Shown here: piece by piece, positions 11,578 to 21,085 of the stretch
Layout: each line of letters starts with the position of its first letter
How positions within the stretch are numbered: the first letter of the stretch is position 1
Assembly: GCA_032718475.1 (NCBI GenBank)
Contig: JAUCBJ010008359.1
Coordinates: 1-64,000, forward strand
Reading direction: 5' to 3'
Length of the DNA: 64,000 bases
Source of the DNA: Nemertoderma westbladi
Taxonomy: Eukaryota; Xenacoelomorpha; Nemertodermatida; Nemertodermatidae
The notes under the pieces: model-generated
Database searches by the model: none
The model's input: only the letters and a program-made list of their open reading frames with translations
What the model was told of the DNA's origin: nothing
Made by a program: the position numbers and the translations under genes

Positions 11578-12093
11578 TCATTCCAATATGTAGTCGCTAT
11601 CGCTACTCCGAGACGTGGGGGGCTGAATCTCTTCAGATTCTAAACATATGGGTTCGTCTTCCCCTTGTATAGTTGAGGTAGGCGTGGCTGTCTCCTCAAG
11701 TGGACCTATCGTCTGAATTTCCACGACAGAATAACCTGTGGGGATCCGAGGTCTTTGGATAACCGAGGAGTGCAGGTTCATTATACAAATGTCTTTGAAA
11801 ATAGCAAATCCAGCGCTATCTAACTTCTCCGCAGCCGAGTCTCTTAAGCTGAGCTTGGTCAAAGCGCGGTCTTTGAATTGGCTATCCACGTTGCGAAACG
11901 GGGTTAAAAGCCGTCGGAAACATTCAAAGCGGATGAATTTATTATGTTCATCTAGCTTAGCGAGTTTGGTCCCAAGGATTAATGGATGGGCGCGTATAGT
12001 ACGACTGCACACATCGGCTAGCCAACCGGAAAGTGCGGTGTTTTCGAAGATCGTATAGATAGTCTTCCATTTGTTCAAAGCTGTCCGGGACAA
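11578..12093 (-). CDS. Accessory cassette ORF2 (no ATG start; ends in TGA)
   Basis: Function unknown. About 170 residues without a recognised domain. The open frame begins at a TTG, and the first in-frame ATG comes only far inside, so translation probably enters from ORF1, which overlaps by 137 bp in another frame. The block WLADVCSRTIRAHPLILGTK and the following FRRLLTPF resemble CLVADIVAQVLKRHPLVFGG and KHFLTPFFN in the cassette at 55.2-57.0 kb, and the FAIFKDI block aligns with LAIFEGI. The C-terminal 40 residues are acidic and rich in Ser, Thr and Glu. A single TGA separates it from the zinc-knuckle frame, which continues in phase. Confidence 0.7.
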   Translation of the reverse strand: MSRTALNKWKTIYTIFENTALSGWLADVCSRTIRAHPLILGTKLAKLDEHNKFIRFECFRRLLTPFRNVDSQFKDRALTKLSLRDSAAEKLDSAGFAIFKDICIMNLHSSVIQRPRIPTGYSVVEIQTIGPLEETATPTSTIQGEDEPICLESEEIQPPTSRSSDSDYILE

Positions 12094-12664
12094 CAGGCAG
12101 TGGACGATCTGCGGTAAGATACATCATGGTGAAATAGAGTCGTTTGAGTTCTACCATGGGATCGTGATGTATACCTTGAGGATATCGAGTCTCTAGGTTC
12201 TGTTGACTGGCAATATTGAGATAGGTTTCTCTCAAAAATTCCAAGTAGTCGTTGAAGTTGATACGCTTATCGGGTTCTTCAACGTTTTCTCTGTCAAGTA
12301 GGTTGCGAATAGAGTTCTCGTGTTCTATTCTCGGTTTATCATTACGATTCCGCTGGGCATGATATTTAAATAAAACCATTTCCCTTTCGGTGTCTACATC
12401 ATCAGTATCATGTAAATCGATAGGATGGCCGGTAGTTAAGAAGTCCATATACGTACCATTACGATTCGTATAGCGAGCGGTGAATTTTCTATAGTCCGCT
12501 TCACGCGTAAGTTGTTCCTGGGACATCGGCGGTTCGATATAACGACCATCGTCCTCCGTAATAGTCGGATCGGCTTCACCGCGTATCAAGCTATCCACAA
12601 ACGCTTGTAAAGGTAGAGTATATCGCTCTCTAATACCAAGGTCATCTTCTATCAATTCCGTCAT
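11957..12664 (-). CDS. Accessory cassette ORF1
   Basis: Function unknown. 235 residues from an ATG at 12664, strongly charged (many Asp, Glu and Arg), with no signal peptide, membrane segment or motif I recognise. It begins MTELIEDDLGIRERYTLPLQ and its C-terminal third includes LYFTMMYLTADRPLPVVP, which may align with the start of the related protein at 55253. The last 137 bp overlap ORF2; moving from this frame into ORF2 requires a +1 (or -2) shift. It occupies the place where envelope-like genes sit in some LTR elements, but nothing in it resembles a membrane glycoprotein. Confidence 0.62.
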   Translation of the reverse strand: MTELIEDDLGIRERYTLPLQAFVDSLIRGEADPTITEDDGRYIEPPMSQEQLTREADYRKFTARYTNRNGTYMDFLTTGHPIDLHDTDDVDTEREMVLFKYHAQRNRNDKPRIEHENSIRNLLDRENVEEPDKRINFNDYLEFLRETYLNIASQQNLETRYPQGIHHDPMVELKRLYFTMMYLTADRPLPVVPDSFEQMEDYLYDLRKHRTFRLASRCVQSYYTRPSINPWDQTR

Positions 12665-14292
12665 ATCTGCTATCTGAGTTTATTAATATCAATATGAGTT
12701 AATATTTTAGGCAAGCGGGCGTCGCTGCCTACTAGGCTTTTGCCCCCGGACAGTGGGTTTCTCAGCGCCGATGTACCGCTGTCGCAGTGTTTACGCCAAC
12801 ATGTAGCAACAGCACGACAACGATAACCGGCACAAGTCCCACCACTGTCCGTCCCAAAGGCTTGAATCCACTTGAGGTTATCTCGGTAGAGTTAGGGCTA
12901 TTTTACAATTGCGATTAGCTACTGTAAACACACTTTAGTAGTAACATTCACCTATAAACGCACAAATTCCATACAATCATTACTTACTGCACACATGCAT
13001 GCCATTTGTCCGTTAGTCAGTGTCTTCCAGAATGTCACGTTATTACTATGTATCCTTGGATACCAATAGTGCGTTATGTATACTCTTATGCTACGCAATG
13101 GGGCAAGCTTTTTATTGTTCCTTTTAACTTGCTTCTAATTCTAGCGTGGGTGTTGCCATGGTGACATTATGGAAAACTAGCGGTAGAATTAGGGCAATTC
13201 TCAGGCATACAGATCTGGGATGTTATTTAATAGTAATTCTTTAATTGTCAATATCCTCTTTATGCATGATTTTATAAATTTTATCGGCTATTGACTATAT
13301 GTTGGAGATTCTCGCGCTCTAGTACACTCAATATGAATCTCCGCTCCCATGATCTATTAATTACTGGAATTTTGGGAATGTTATAAATTGCACAAAATGA
13401 CAATTTATGAAATTCATTTGAATATGAATTTAAATTTATTCCCGTGAATTTTATTATTTGATGTTAAATTGATACAAATTTTATTCCAGAGCATATCTGG
13501 GGTGGGGACTTAGGATCCTTAATTCTATAAAATAGTCCTTCTAAGAATATCGGTAAATACTGCGATATCTTAATTGACTAGAAATTTTAAAGGATCGGGA
13601 TTTTACAGATTTTAATAAATATTAAATTAATATTTAGGATGGGCACCGATTTATTCCAGAACTTGTCTGGGGACTTTAACCACTGATTCTAGAATTTGTC
13701 TTTCAAGTATATCGGTGGGTGCCACGATATCTTAATCGACTAGAATTACAGATGGTCAAAAAATTTAACAGATTTATTTGCGATTTACGCTACTGTTAGA
13801 GGGACATCACGCTACTATATGTATTATTTGTTATAAGGTAGAAGAGCAATATCGCACGAAGCAATGTCAGTGTGAAGAGGCAAGTCGTTTCCAAGGTCTA
13901 CCCAGAGCTTGGTTTAGCCGAGACACGAGGATCTGAACTTTGCATTCCTAATACTCTGCCTACCAATAATACTTAAATATAGTAGTGGCTTTATTGTACT
14001 TTAAGAAGTACTGACATGTCATCTTACTATAGTCTCGCATTTATAATATAATACGGACAGTACGGAAAGAGAAAAATAATTATTTCTTGCCGTCGCACTA
14101 AATATATATTATAAGTAATTATGTAATAAACACTAATATATTGCACTAATCTACTAAATAATCTAAATAACATTCCACTAAATAAAATTAAATAAAACGA
14201 TTATAATAAAGTACATAATAATCCATACATAAATATAAAGTAATAATAAAAAAATATAAAATAATATAGTCACACACCCACTCCATATATAA
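12665..14292 (-). other. Non-coding stretch of the LTR element with a diverged tandem repeat
   Basis: Lies between the RNase H remnant and the accessory cassette, where the rest of pol would be expected. No open frame is recognisable. A diverged pair of about 100-bp units (13481-13585 and 13647-13745) shares TTATTCCAGA, CTGGGG, then ATATCGGT, then CGATATCTTAAT-GACTAGAA. The 14030-14290 part is very AT-rich. Confidence 0.65.
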
Positions 14293-17133
14293 TTACGTTA
14301 TGGAGTCCCTAGATCTTTGTCGAATTAGGGAAGTGGTCGTAGGAAGAGTATCTTGCCTTCCATGGTTTCCGGACAGTTTTCGGTCTCTTTCCAGTAAACC
14401 TAAATGACCAGCTGGGCGATTAGGCTGTCGTGTTACTTCCTCCGCTCCCTTGGCCTGTCTAATCTTCGCCGTGGTAAGATGAGGAGGCCATTCATCTTTT
14501 TCTTTACTTAGGGAGTCGGGTCCACTTAACCAGCCGGGAGTATCTATCCGTTCTTGAGGAGTTGCTCCTCTGGAAGCGATGTCGGCTAGATTAATCATCT
14601 CGGGGCGATGTCTCCATTGATCTACATTGGAGTTAATATCGTCATTATCTGAGGAGTATGGTGTTCCCTCAGTTGGATCGTCCACATCACTGCTCTCCAC
14701 TTCCCATTCCTTTACTTGGTATACCTGTTGTTGAGGTAATCTCTCTTTGAGAGTTCTACGGGAAGGGCCAGTGAAGTACCAACCTACTCTAGTTCTTACC
14801 GCATAGGTTTGCAGTGGCTGCGGTTGAGCAGGCCGTTTCTCCAATGTCTCGAGCGCCTCATGCGCGTTTTGGCCGATGAGTATTTGCACTCCAGGATAAT
14901 CTGTCTGGAATCGAGGTATCTTAAGATGTTGGATGCTCTCATCCTCGTCCCAATTATAAAGGTCTGCTTGGGTAGTAGCGAAGTTCTTTATAGCCACCAT
15001 TTTTACTGACCTTATACTTTGTGCTCCTAATTTATCCTGGGGGGTGGACAACTCACCTACATAGTAATCTGCCGTTAGGGTAGATTTCCAAACCTGCATA
15101 ATTCCTGACATATTCAATTTAGTCCGGAACTTGGGTTGTCCAGCAAAGATATCTTCGGCTAGTTCTTGATCGATGAATGTTCCTGTGCTGCCGGAGTCAA
15201 GTAGGGCGTTCACTATGTAACTCTTGTTGAGACCATGAACTCTCACTTGCACTACAGGAAATTCTCTTATTCCTATGTTGGAAGTTGGAACTTTCCAAGA
15301 TGGTTGTTTGTCAAAAGGAGTTGGAGTAAACTCGTCAGTGTCCTTTTCATACGTAAGTGCTCGATACACTGTGGTATTTATTAGATAACAGGATTCGTTG
15401 GCATCGGAGAATTCGTCTGTATAGAATCCTTCCCACTCAGAACCTTGGTCAGTGTCGTTCACATCACTGAATTGGACATGTAGTTCGGGCTCACTTACCT
15501 GACTCGGGTTGTCTCGTTCGAACTCACTGTGTAACAAGATGTGATGTTTCGCGCCACACTTTGCACACTTTACGTCGGAGTAACAGGTTCGCCGTTGGTG
15601 TCCTGATCTGAGGCAATTATAGCATAACCGCTTATTCCACAGGACTGTACGTCTGTCTACAGGGGATTTCTTTAGAAATTCAGCACACGCACTCAAACGG
15701 TGGGGCCCGTCGCACAGCGCACATTTTGGTTTGATGTTACTCACCTTAACTTGGTTAACGTTATGCACTCTCGTTCTTTCTTCGGGCTTTCTTCCGTGAA
15801 TTCTCTTAGGAGACGTTGGAGGAGTTGTTGTTACCTGTTCTCTCCTGTCACTGGTTCGAGACTTGTATTTACTTACGTCTTTATAGGTCTTGTTGTCATA
15901 GTAAGATTTTGCTGTGTCTTTCCCGCTGTCCTCTTCTTGAGAAGCTTGGCTTTCGCCGTCGTCAGTATAACACACTGGTATTATCCTTCTCCTAGAAACG
16001 GGTTTCTCACTTACCTTATTTTCCGATGTTTTCTCTCTGGACTGCCTTATGAGTTGTAATTTTACTTCACTATCTAAGAAGGACATGAGATCAGCCATGG
16101 TAGGACTTCGTCGTTGTTGTTCATTCATGTACAACACTTTCTTGTCCCAGCGTGTACATACTCCACCCTTTGGTAAAGTAGAGACTACGGCTCCAATAAC
16201 CATGGAACTCTGATATTCATGCGACTTACCTAACCAGTCCAGTTGTCTACAGATCTCTTGAATTTCATCGGAAAACTCTATAATCCCGCTACTAAGGAAG
16301 TGTCGGGGGGCTACTAATTTTGCATACAAATACTTAGCTATGTTATCCTTGTTACCATACCTGATGTTTAATGTATCCCAAACTTGTCTTAATCCTTCTG
16401 GATGTCCAATAAACTTTAACGCCATTAACTTGGGAGGTCCTTCCAAGCACTTGATGAGGAATCTAAGTTTCTCTCCGTTAGATAGTACAGAGTTCTGTAT
16501 GCTATCTTTGTAATATTCGTTGAAAGGTAACCATTTCATCTCATCTCCATTGAATTTGACGATCTCTCCCACTTTGACCGCTTGGCGGGCTTCTGTTCTA
16601 GCCATCTGACGCGTAAAGCTTTCTTGGGCCATCGTGTTATTTAATATCGAATTATCGGTATATAAATTTCTCGGATCATTATCAGGTCTATAGGGAATAT
16701 CATTAATAACAGGTCTATAATCACCCTTAATAGGGTTTGCTATAGGAGTTTCAACTTCACTAGCAGTATAGATGCGTGTAGGCTCCACACCTTGCGCATG
16801 TAATCCTTCAGACCTAACAGGTTGACACAATGTTATAGGGGGTATTGGTATGCCCTTTTGGATATTGACTAATTTGTCGCGTTCTAGTGCGATACTTTGC
16901 TGCACCTCTTGCAACTCTGCTCTACCTTCCCTCACTGTTCCCTTAAGTTGGTGGACAGTCTCCTGCATCTGTCCCAGCAGGAGATTCATCCCCCGCCGTC
17001 CCTCTTCCACCCACTCAACCGCCGAAGCGGGAGTCGCCAACATAGTAGCGGGCTGACGCGGGACGACGGGAGACAAATTATTGATTTCTCTCTCTGCTAT
17101 CTGGACAGGGGTATTCTGCATGGACTGTTCCAC
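14293..17133 (-). CDS. Gag C-terminal half, protease and RNase H remnant of BEL/Pao-type element
   Basis: About 946 codons, in element order: a glutamine-rich helical segment (residues 30-90), a DUF1759-like domain starting near GEIVKFNGDEMKW (about 187-330), Cys/His zinc knuckles at about 473-530 including CYNCLRSGHQRRTC, and a DUF1758-like retropepsin with LLDSGSTGTFIDQ near residue 643. After about residue 800 the frame jumps to QWRHRPEMINLADIASRG and PGWLSGPDSL, which match the end of the RNase H region of Pao-type pol. The whole reverse transcriptase is therefore missing without loss of frame. The last 40 residues look out of register. The frame opens at a GTG and overlaps the upstream gag frame by 56 bp. 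In the sister copy at 48821 the two are one frame; this copy has one extra G near 17118. Confidence 0.85.
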   Translation of the reverse strand: MEQSMQNTPVQIAEREINNLSPVVPRQPATMLATPASAVEWVEEGRRGMNLLLGQMQETVHQLKGTVREGRAELQEVQQSIALERDKLVNIQKGIPIPPITLCQPVRSEGLHAQGVEPTRIYTASEVETPIANPIKGDYRPVINDIPYRPDNDPRNLYTDNSILNNTMAQESFTRQMARTEARQAVKVGEIVKFNGDEMKWLPFNEYYKDSIQNSVLSNGEKLRFLIKCLEGPPKLMALKFIGHPEGLRQVWDTLNIRYGNKDNIAKYLYAKLVAPRHFLSSGIIEFSDEIQEICRQLDWLGKSHEYQSSMVIGAVVSTLPKGGVCTRWDKKVLYMNEQQRRSPTMADLMSFLDSEVKLQLIRQSREKTSENKVSEKPVSRRRIIPVCYTDDGESQASQEEDSGKDTAKSYYDNKTYKDVSKYKSRTSDRREQVTTTPPTSPKRIHGRKPEERTRVHNVNQVKVSNIKPKCALCDGPHRLSACAEFLKKSPVDRRTVLWNKRLCYNCLRSGHQRRTCYSDVKCAKCGAKHHILLHSEFERDNPSQVSEPELHVQFSDVNDTDQGSEWEGFYTDEFSDANESCYLINTTVYRALTYEKDTDEFTPTPFDKQPSWKVPTSNIGIREFPVVQVRVHGLNKSYIVNALLDSGSTGTFIDQELAEDIFAGQPKFRTKLNMSGIMQVWKSTLTADYYVGELSTPQDKLGAQSIRSVKMVAIKNFATTQADLYNWDEDESIQHLKIPRFQTDYPGVQILIGQNAHEALETLEKRPAQPQPLQTYAVRTRVGWYFTGPSRRTLKERLPQQQVYQVKEWEVESSDVDDPTEGTPYSSDNDDINSNVDQWRHRPEMINLADIASRGATPQERIDTPGWLSGPDSLSKEKDEWPPHLTTAKIRQAKGAEEVTRQPNRPAGHLGLLERDRKLSGNHGRQDTLPTTTSLIRQRSRDSIT

Positions 17134-18931
17134 CGGGTACAGGCAGTGTAGTACTATGTAAAGGGAATTTAGAGTTAAGCTCTGGAAGTGCAGGGGTCTC
17201 TAGCACAGAAGTGACTTTGGGAACAACAGGCCTAATTATTTCAGGTTCATCGACTATAGTAGGGAGTCTTTTGACCTGGATAAATTGTTCTATGGGTTCT
17301 GCACTACCTAAGTCTGTGCTAGTTAGCTGTCTTTTAACAGCTGGGGGCAAATCAGGCAATTTGCGACGGTAAGATGTTTTTCTACGCCTACTTAGATGAG
17401 ATCTATTTCCTCCGCCTTCAGGATCGGTGGTCTCGCCTTCCTCCGAGGATGTGTATCCCTGGCGCTTGGGAGTAGATTTTCTCATCATCTGCATTTGATT
17501 AGCAGTAAACTGTTTATTTATACTGTCTTGTGTCTCTTGCAGATTTTCCAACTCCAGTTGGGTAGTCTGCTCAGATGCTCTCCTTTCTGCTTCTGCCACT
17601 GCCTTTGCTGCTTTTCTTTCTGCTTCTGCATCTGCCGCCGCTGCCTTTCTTTCTGCTTCTGCATCTGCCGCCGCTGCCTTTCTTTCTACTTCTGCTTCTG
17701 CCATAGCCGCCGCCTTTGCTGCTTTTCTTTCTGCTTCTGCATCTGCCATAGCCGCCGCCTTTTGTTCCTCTATCCTTCTTTTCTTTATTTGTTCTTCTCG
17801 GACTCTAGTGAGACGGAGTTTTTCATCACATTCAGCTTGGTTTGCAGCTAACATTTCGGCATCGATTGAGTCCAATACAAGCTTGGTTCCTTCACTATTA
17901 GGGGAAAGTCCAGACAGCCGTCTCCTCAACTCTTCGTCTCCTAGGAATCGCTGATAGTCGGACAAATAAATGTCGATAGCGTCTCTAGTTCGCGGTTTCT
18001 CGGCGGCCTCTTCGCTTTCCGCTTGAGAAAGGGTGACATCAGTTGGTTCTTCATAGGTTGATCTCTCAGCCAGCTGGGATTTCCACTGGGCCGTTTCCTG
18101 TACTTTGAGATCTACCCGATGTAGCCAAGTTTTGACAGCAACCTGCAGCGACGTGTCCTGTCTTCTTTTGGAAGTTTCCTCAAAGGCTGAGAGGATTAGT
18201 CGTATGCGTAGGGTTCTTTCGCGTATTTGATATAGCAGCTCTTCCTGCTCTTGAGGTCCGTGAGGTTGTCGAAACAGTTGTTCTTCCAATCGATCCAAGG
18301 ATCCGAAGAATCCCTGCACATATCCTGCTGCCGACCTCTTCCAAACAGCTGGATCCATTGTATCTTTAGCCACTCCCATCCTGTGTATATCTTCCCAAGT
18401 AGCCTCGGACAGATCCAACGGAAGTCCGAGTCCGGGAAAGTTCCATTGTGATTCAACAATAGATATCAATTCTTCCCTGGCGTATCCCGCGTAATTATCT
18501 TGGGTCGCTCGCTTATTCTTCGCCCAGTCGGCTTGATGTTCCTCCACCGCAATGAATATAGTAGTTAGCACTGCAGCAGGAAGAGTAAGAAGGGGGTCCG
18601 AGTAGACTGTATCAGCCATCTGCACTCCATGTTCGGGAGTCAGCTCTACAGTATCCGAACTGCTGGAGCTATCGGGTCGCTGGGAAGTAGGTTCTTGACC
18701 AAGATGTTGCTGCGATAGGACAACTGCCTCTTGGTCCCGTTTTACCTGTGCCCGAGTGCCTATGATGGACCTATGGTGGACTAGCCTAGGGTCTGATACT
18801 ACTGGAGGGATGACCTTTTTTACAGTAGGAGGTGAGCCGAACTCCTTTCTTATTCGCTCCACACTCCTATCTGAATCACAGATAGTTGTATCGATCAGAC
18901 TGTCTGACAGGTTTTGCTGAGTGTCAGACAT
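17078..18931 (-). CDS. Gag N-terminal half of BEL/Pao-type element
   Basis: 617 codons from ATG at 18931 (MSDTQQNLSDSLIDTTICDS). The N-terminus is low-complexity and Ser/Asp-rich. The middle is helical, and residues about 385-470 form a coiled coil of repeated AEAERKAA units encoded by a short GCTTTCTTTCTGCTTCTGC-type repeat. It ends in a frame change at a one-base insertion relative to the sister copy (CATGCAGAATACC here, CATGCAAATACC there), after which the same protein continues as the downstream frame. The role is expected to be particle assembly. Whether the shift is a mutation or programmed is unknown. Confidence 0.85.
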   Translation of the reverse strand: MSDTQQNLSDSLIDTTICDSDRSVERIRKEFGSPPTVKKVIPPVVSDPRLVHHRSIIGTRAQVKRDQEAVVLSQQHLGQEPTSQRPDSSSSSDTVELTPEHGVQMADTVYSDPLLTLPAAVLTTIFIAVEEHQADWAKNKRATQDNYAGYAREELISIVESQWNFPGLGLPLDLSEATWEDIHRMGVAKDTMDPAVWKRSAAGYVQGFFGSLDRLEEQLFRQPHGPQEQEELLYQIRERTLRIRLILSAFEETSKRRQDTSLQVAVKTWLHRVDLKVQETAQWKSQLAERSTYEEPTDVTLSQAESEEAAEKPRTRDAIDIYLSDYQRFLGDEELRRRLSGLSPNSEGTKLVLDSIDAEMLAANQAECDEKLRLTRVREEQIKKRRIEEQKAAAMADAEAERKAAKAAAMAEAEVERKAAAADAEAERKAAAADAEAERKAAKAVAEAERRASEQTTQLELENLQETQDSINKQFTANQMQMMRKSTPKRQGYTSSEEGETTDPEGGGNRSHLSRRRKTSYRRKLPDLPPAVKRQLTSTDLGSAEPIEQFIQVKRLPTIVDEPEIIRPVVPKVTSVLETPALPELNSKFPLHSTTLPVPGGTVHAEYPCPDSRERNQ

Positions 18932-21085
18932 GTTTAGCTATACAGTTGAAGGCTTACTGCTATAGTTACAGTTAAAGCAAGTCTAGTAATTCAGTATGAC
19001 CACTGGCCTAGTACCGGTAATTTATTGCAGTATATTAGAATACCGGTATGCACTTATAATATATATAAGTATTGTAAACTAGGTTTGTCACAGAGTACCG
19101 GTATATAAATTTAACACAGATATATATAAATATATAATAGGCCTATCTTGAATACCGGTATACAGCTTACACTTATAGTATATATAAGTATAATTATGAA
19201 CTAGAATTAATTACAGAGTACCGGTATGATTTCAGCTCAAATTTATAGAAATAAATATAATAAGCCTATGGTAAGTACCGGTATGTCAATTATTTTTAGA
19301 ATAATTGAATTCCTGAATATTTTAGGGTTACTTAGTTACTTTAACTTACTTTATTACCGTTATTTAAGCAGTAGTCCAACTGATAGTGAGACCTAGTTGT
19401 TGTATGGCAGGCCTACTATTTATAAATCGTTTGATTTGATTTATAATATTTATATACCCGTTTAAATGGGTTTTTTGTCAATATTTGAAATAAATGTTAT
19501 TATTTCTGGGGGAGTCACTACACAGAAGCTGTGCGCTCTCAGTGAAGTGCTATTTATTTGACACTAAAACTGATAATTCTAATTTACCTAAGTTACTTAA
19601 TACTACAAATTACTTACTATACTGGTGAGATTAATTCTCTAATTAAACACAACAAAATATTACGTACGAAATTTTTAGGGTAATTTTACAGGAAGTCTAC
19701 AAACCAGCCTAACAAAGGGTTAGAATTCTGGTTATTACAACGGACAGGGTACTACGGTATTTGAAATAATAAGTAGTAGTAAATATATTGTACTGTCCAG
19801 ATAGGAAAATACCACCGCCTGACGACCTATAACCGTATCGCTATAGGTACTACGTTATGTATCACGGATTGTTCCTACCCAGAAGCTAATAGAGCTAACG
19901 AATGTGCCTATCAACCACTTTACAACACAAATATACTGCCTACACTAATTACTTCGGAAAGCACTGTACACTAAACCCTAAATTAGGTACAAGTACCGGT
20001 ATAACAAATAATCAGTAGTTAAATATACTTGAACAGTTAAAAGAACCACGGCATCTGCTGGAGTGACCGAAGCACAAAGTCACCAGTCTTGTCCTACGCC
20101 AAGCAGCCCGTGTAGTACCGGGGTTAATTTAACTATAACGGTATGTATAACAAGCACAATTACTGTAGGAATAAACTTGGGGACATGAATGTTGCGAATA
20201 ATCGCATAAACTCTGAATAATAAATATTACGCTACCCGTACAGAATACTCAAACAAAATACAAACTAAACGCTGGCAGACTACTATCAAGCCTAAACAAA
20301 CTACAGTATGTGCAGATTCTGAAACTGTTAGTTAGTATGCGTTCTAGCACGGTAGTACGACTTATTCTTTAAGAGGGGATTGACCTTACCGCATATGGCT
20401 GCCCCAACTTACTAACGGCACTTTATCAGACCAACTCTACACACGCAGCAATCCCTTCAGGCCTAAGAATAGCTAGACAACAATCTAGCCTACAAAATAT
20501 CTGAGTAATAACTATTACGGTACCTGAACAGACCACACAAACAAACACAGGCTAAAACACTGGCAGACTACAATCAAGCCTAAATAAACTACAGTATATG
20601 CAGATTCTGAAACTGTTAGTTAGTATGCGTTCTAACACGGTAGTACGACTTATTCTTTAAGAGGGGATTGACCTTACCGCATATGGCTGCCCCAACTTAC
20701 TAACGGCACTTGATCAGACAAACTCTACACACGCCGTAATCTCTCCAAACTCAACACAGTCAGACAGCAGTTCAGCCTACAATTATTTGAACAATCTGAG
20801 CAGACTTACACGTCTTCAGCTCAATATTAACTTACTAGGAAATAAAACCGACAGAAATAAGTAAGCTCCAAAAGAAACAAGGGGTGTACAGTCCCTAATC
20901 TCTTAAACAGCCTACCGGTATACAATAATCAAAATCGAATAATACTAAATGTACTTGTACAGCAGTACCGGTACCGGTGATGACAGTTAGGCCTACTGAC
21001 CTACAGAAGTACCGGTTCAGTTTTACCAGTCACTACGGTATTTTGCAACCTTATTGCCTACTGCAATAAGATTATAAACTGTTAC
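18932..21085 (-). other. Long leader of the LTR element, rich in TACCGGTA palindromes
   Basis: 2.15 kb between 5' LTR and gag without a coding frame. It carries repeated ACCGGTA palindromes (a cluster about 19010-19290, others 19990-20120 and 20910-21020) and a duplicated block of about 150 bp with a period near 288 bp (GAGGGGATTGACCTTACCGC at 20373 and 20661). The same architecture occurs in the plus-strand copy at 46646-48820. No primer-binding site could be assigned. Confidence 0.75.

Noticed and set aside
10582-12664. Envelope gene of the LTR element
   Set aside because: The position would fit, but there is no signal peptide or transmembrane segment; zinc knuckles and basic tails point to nucleic-acid binding.
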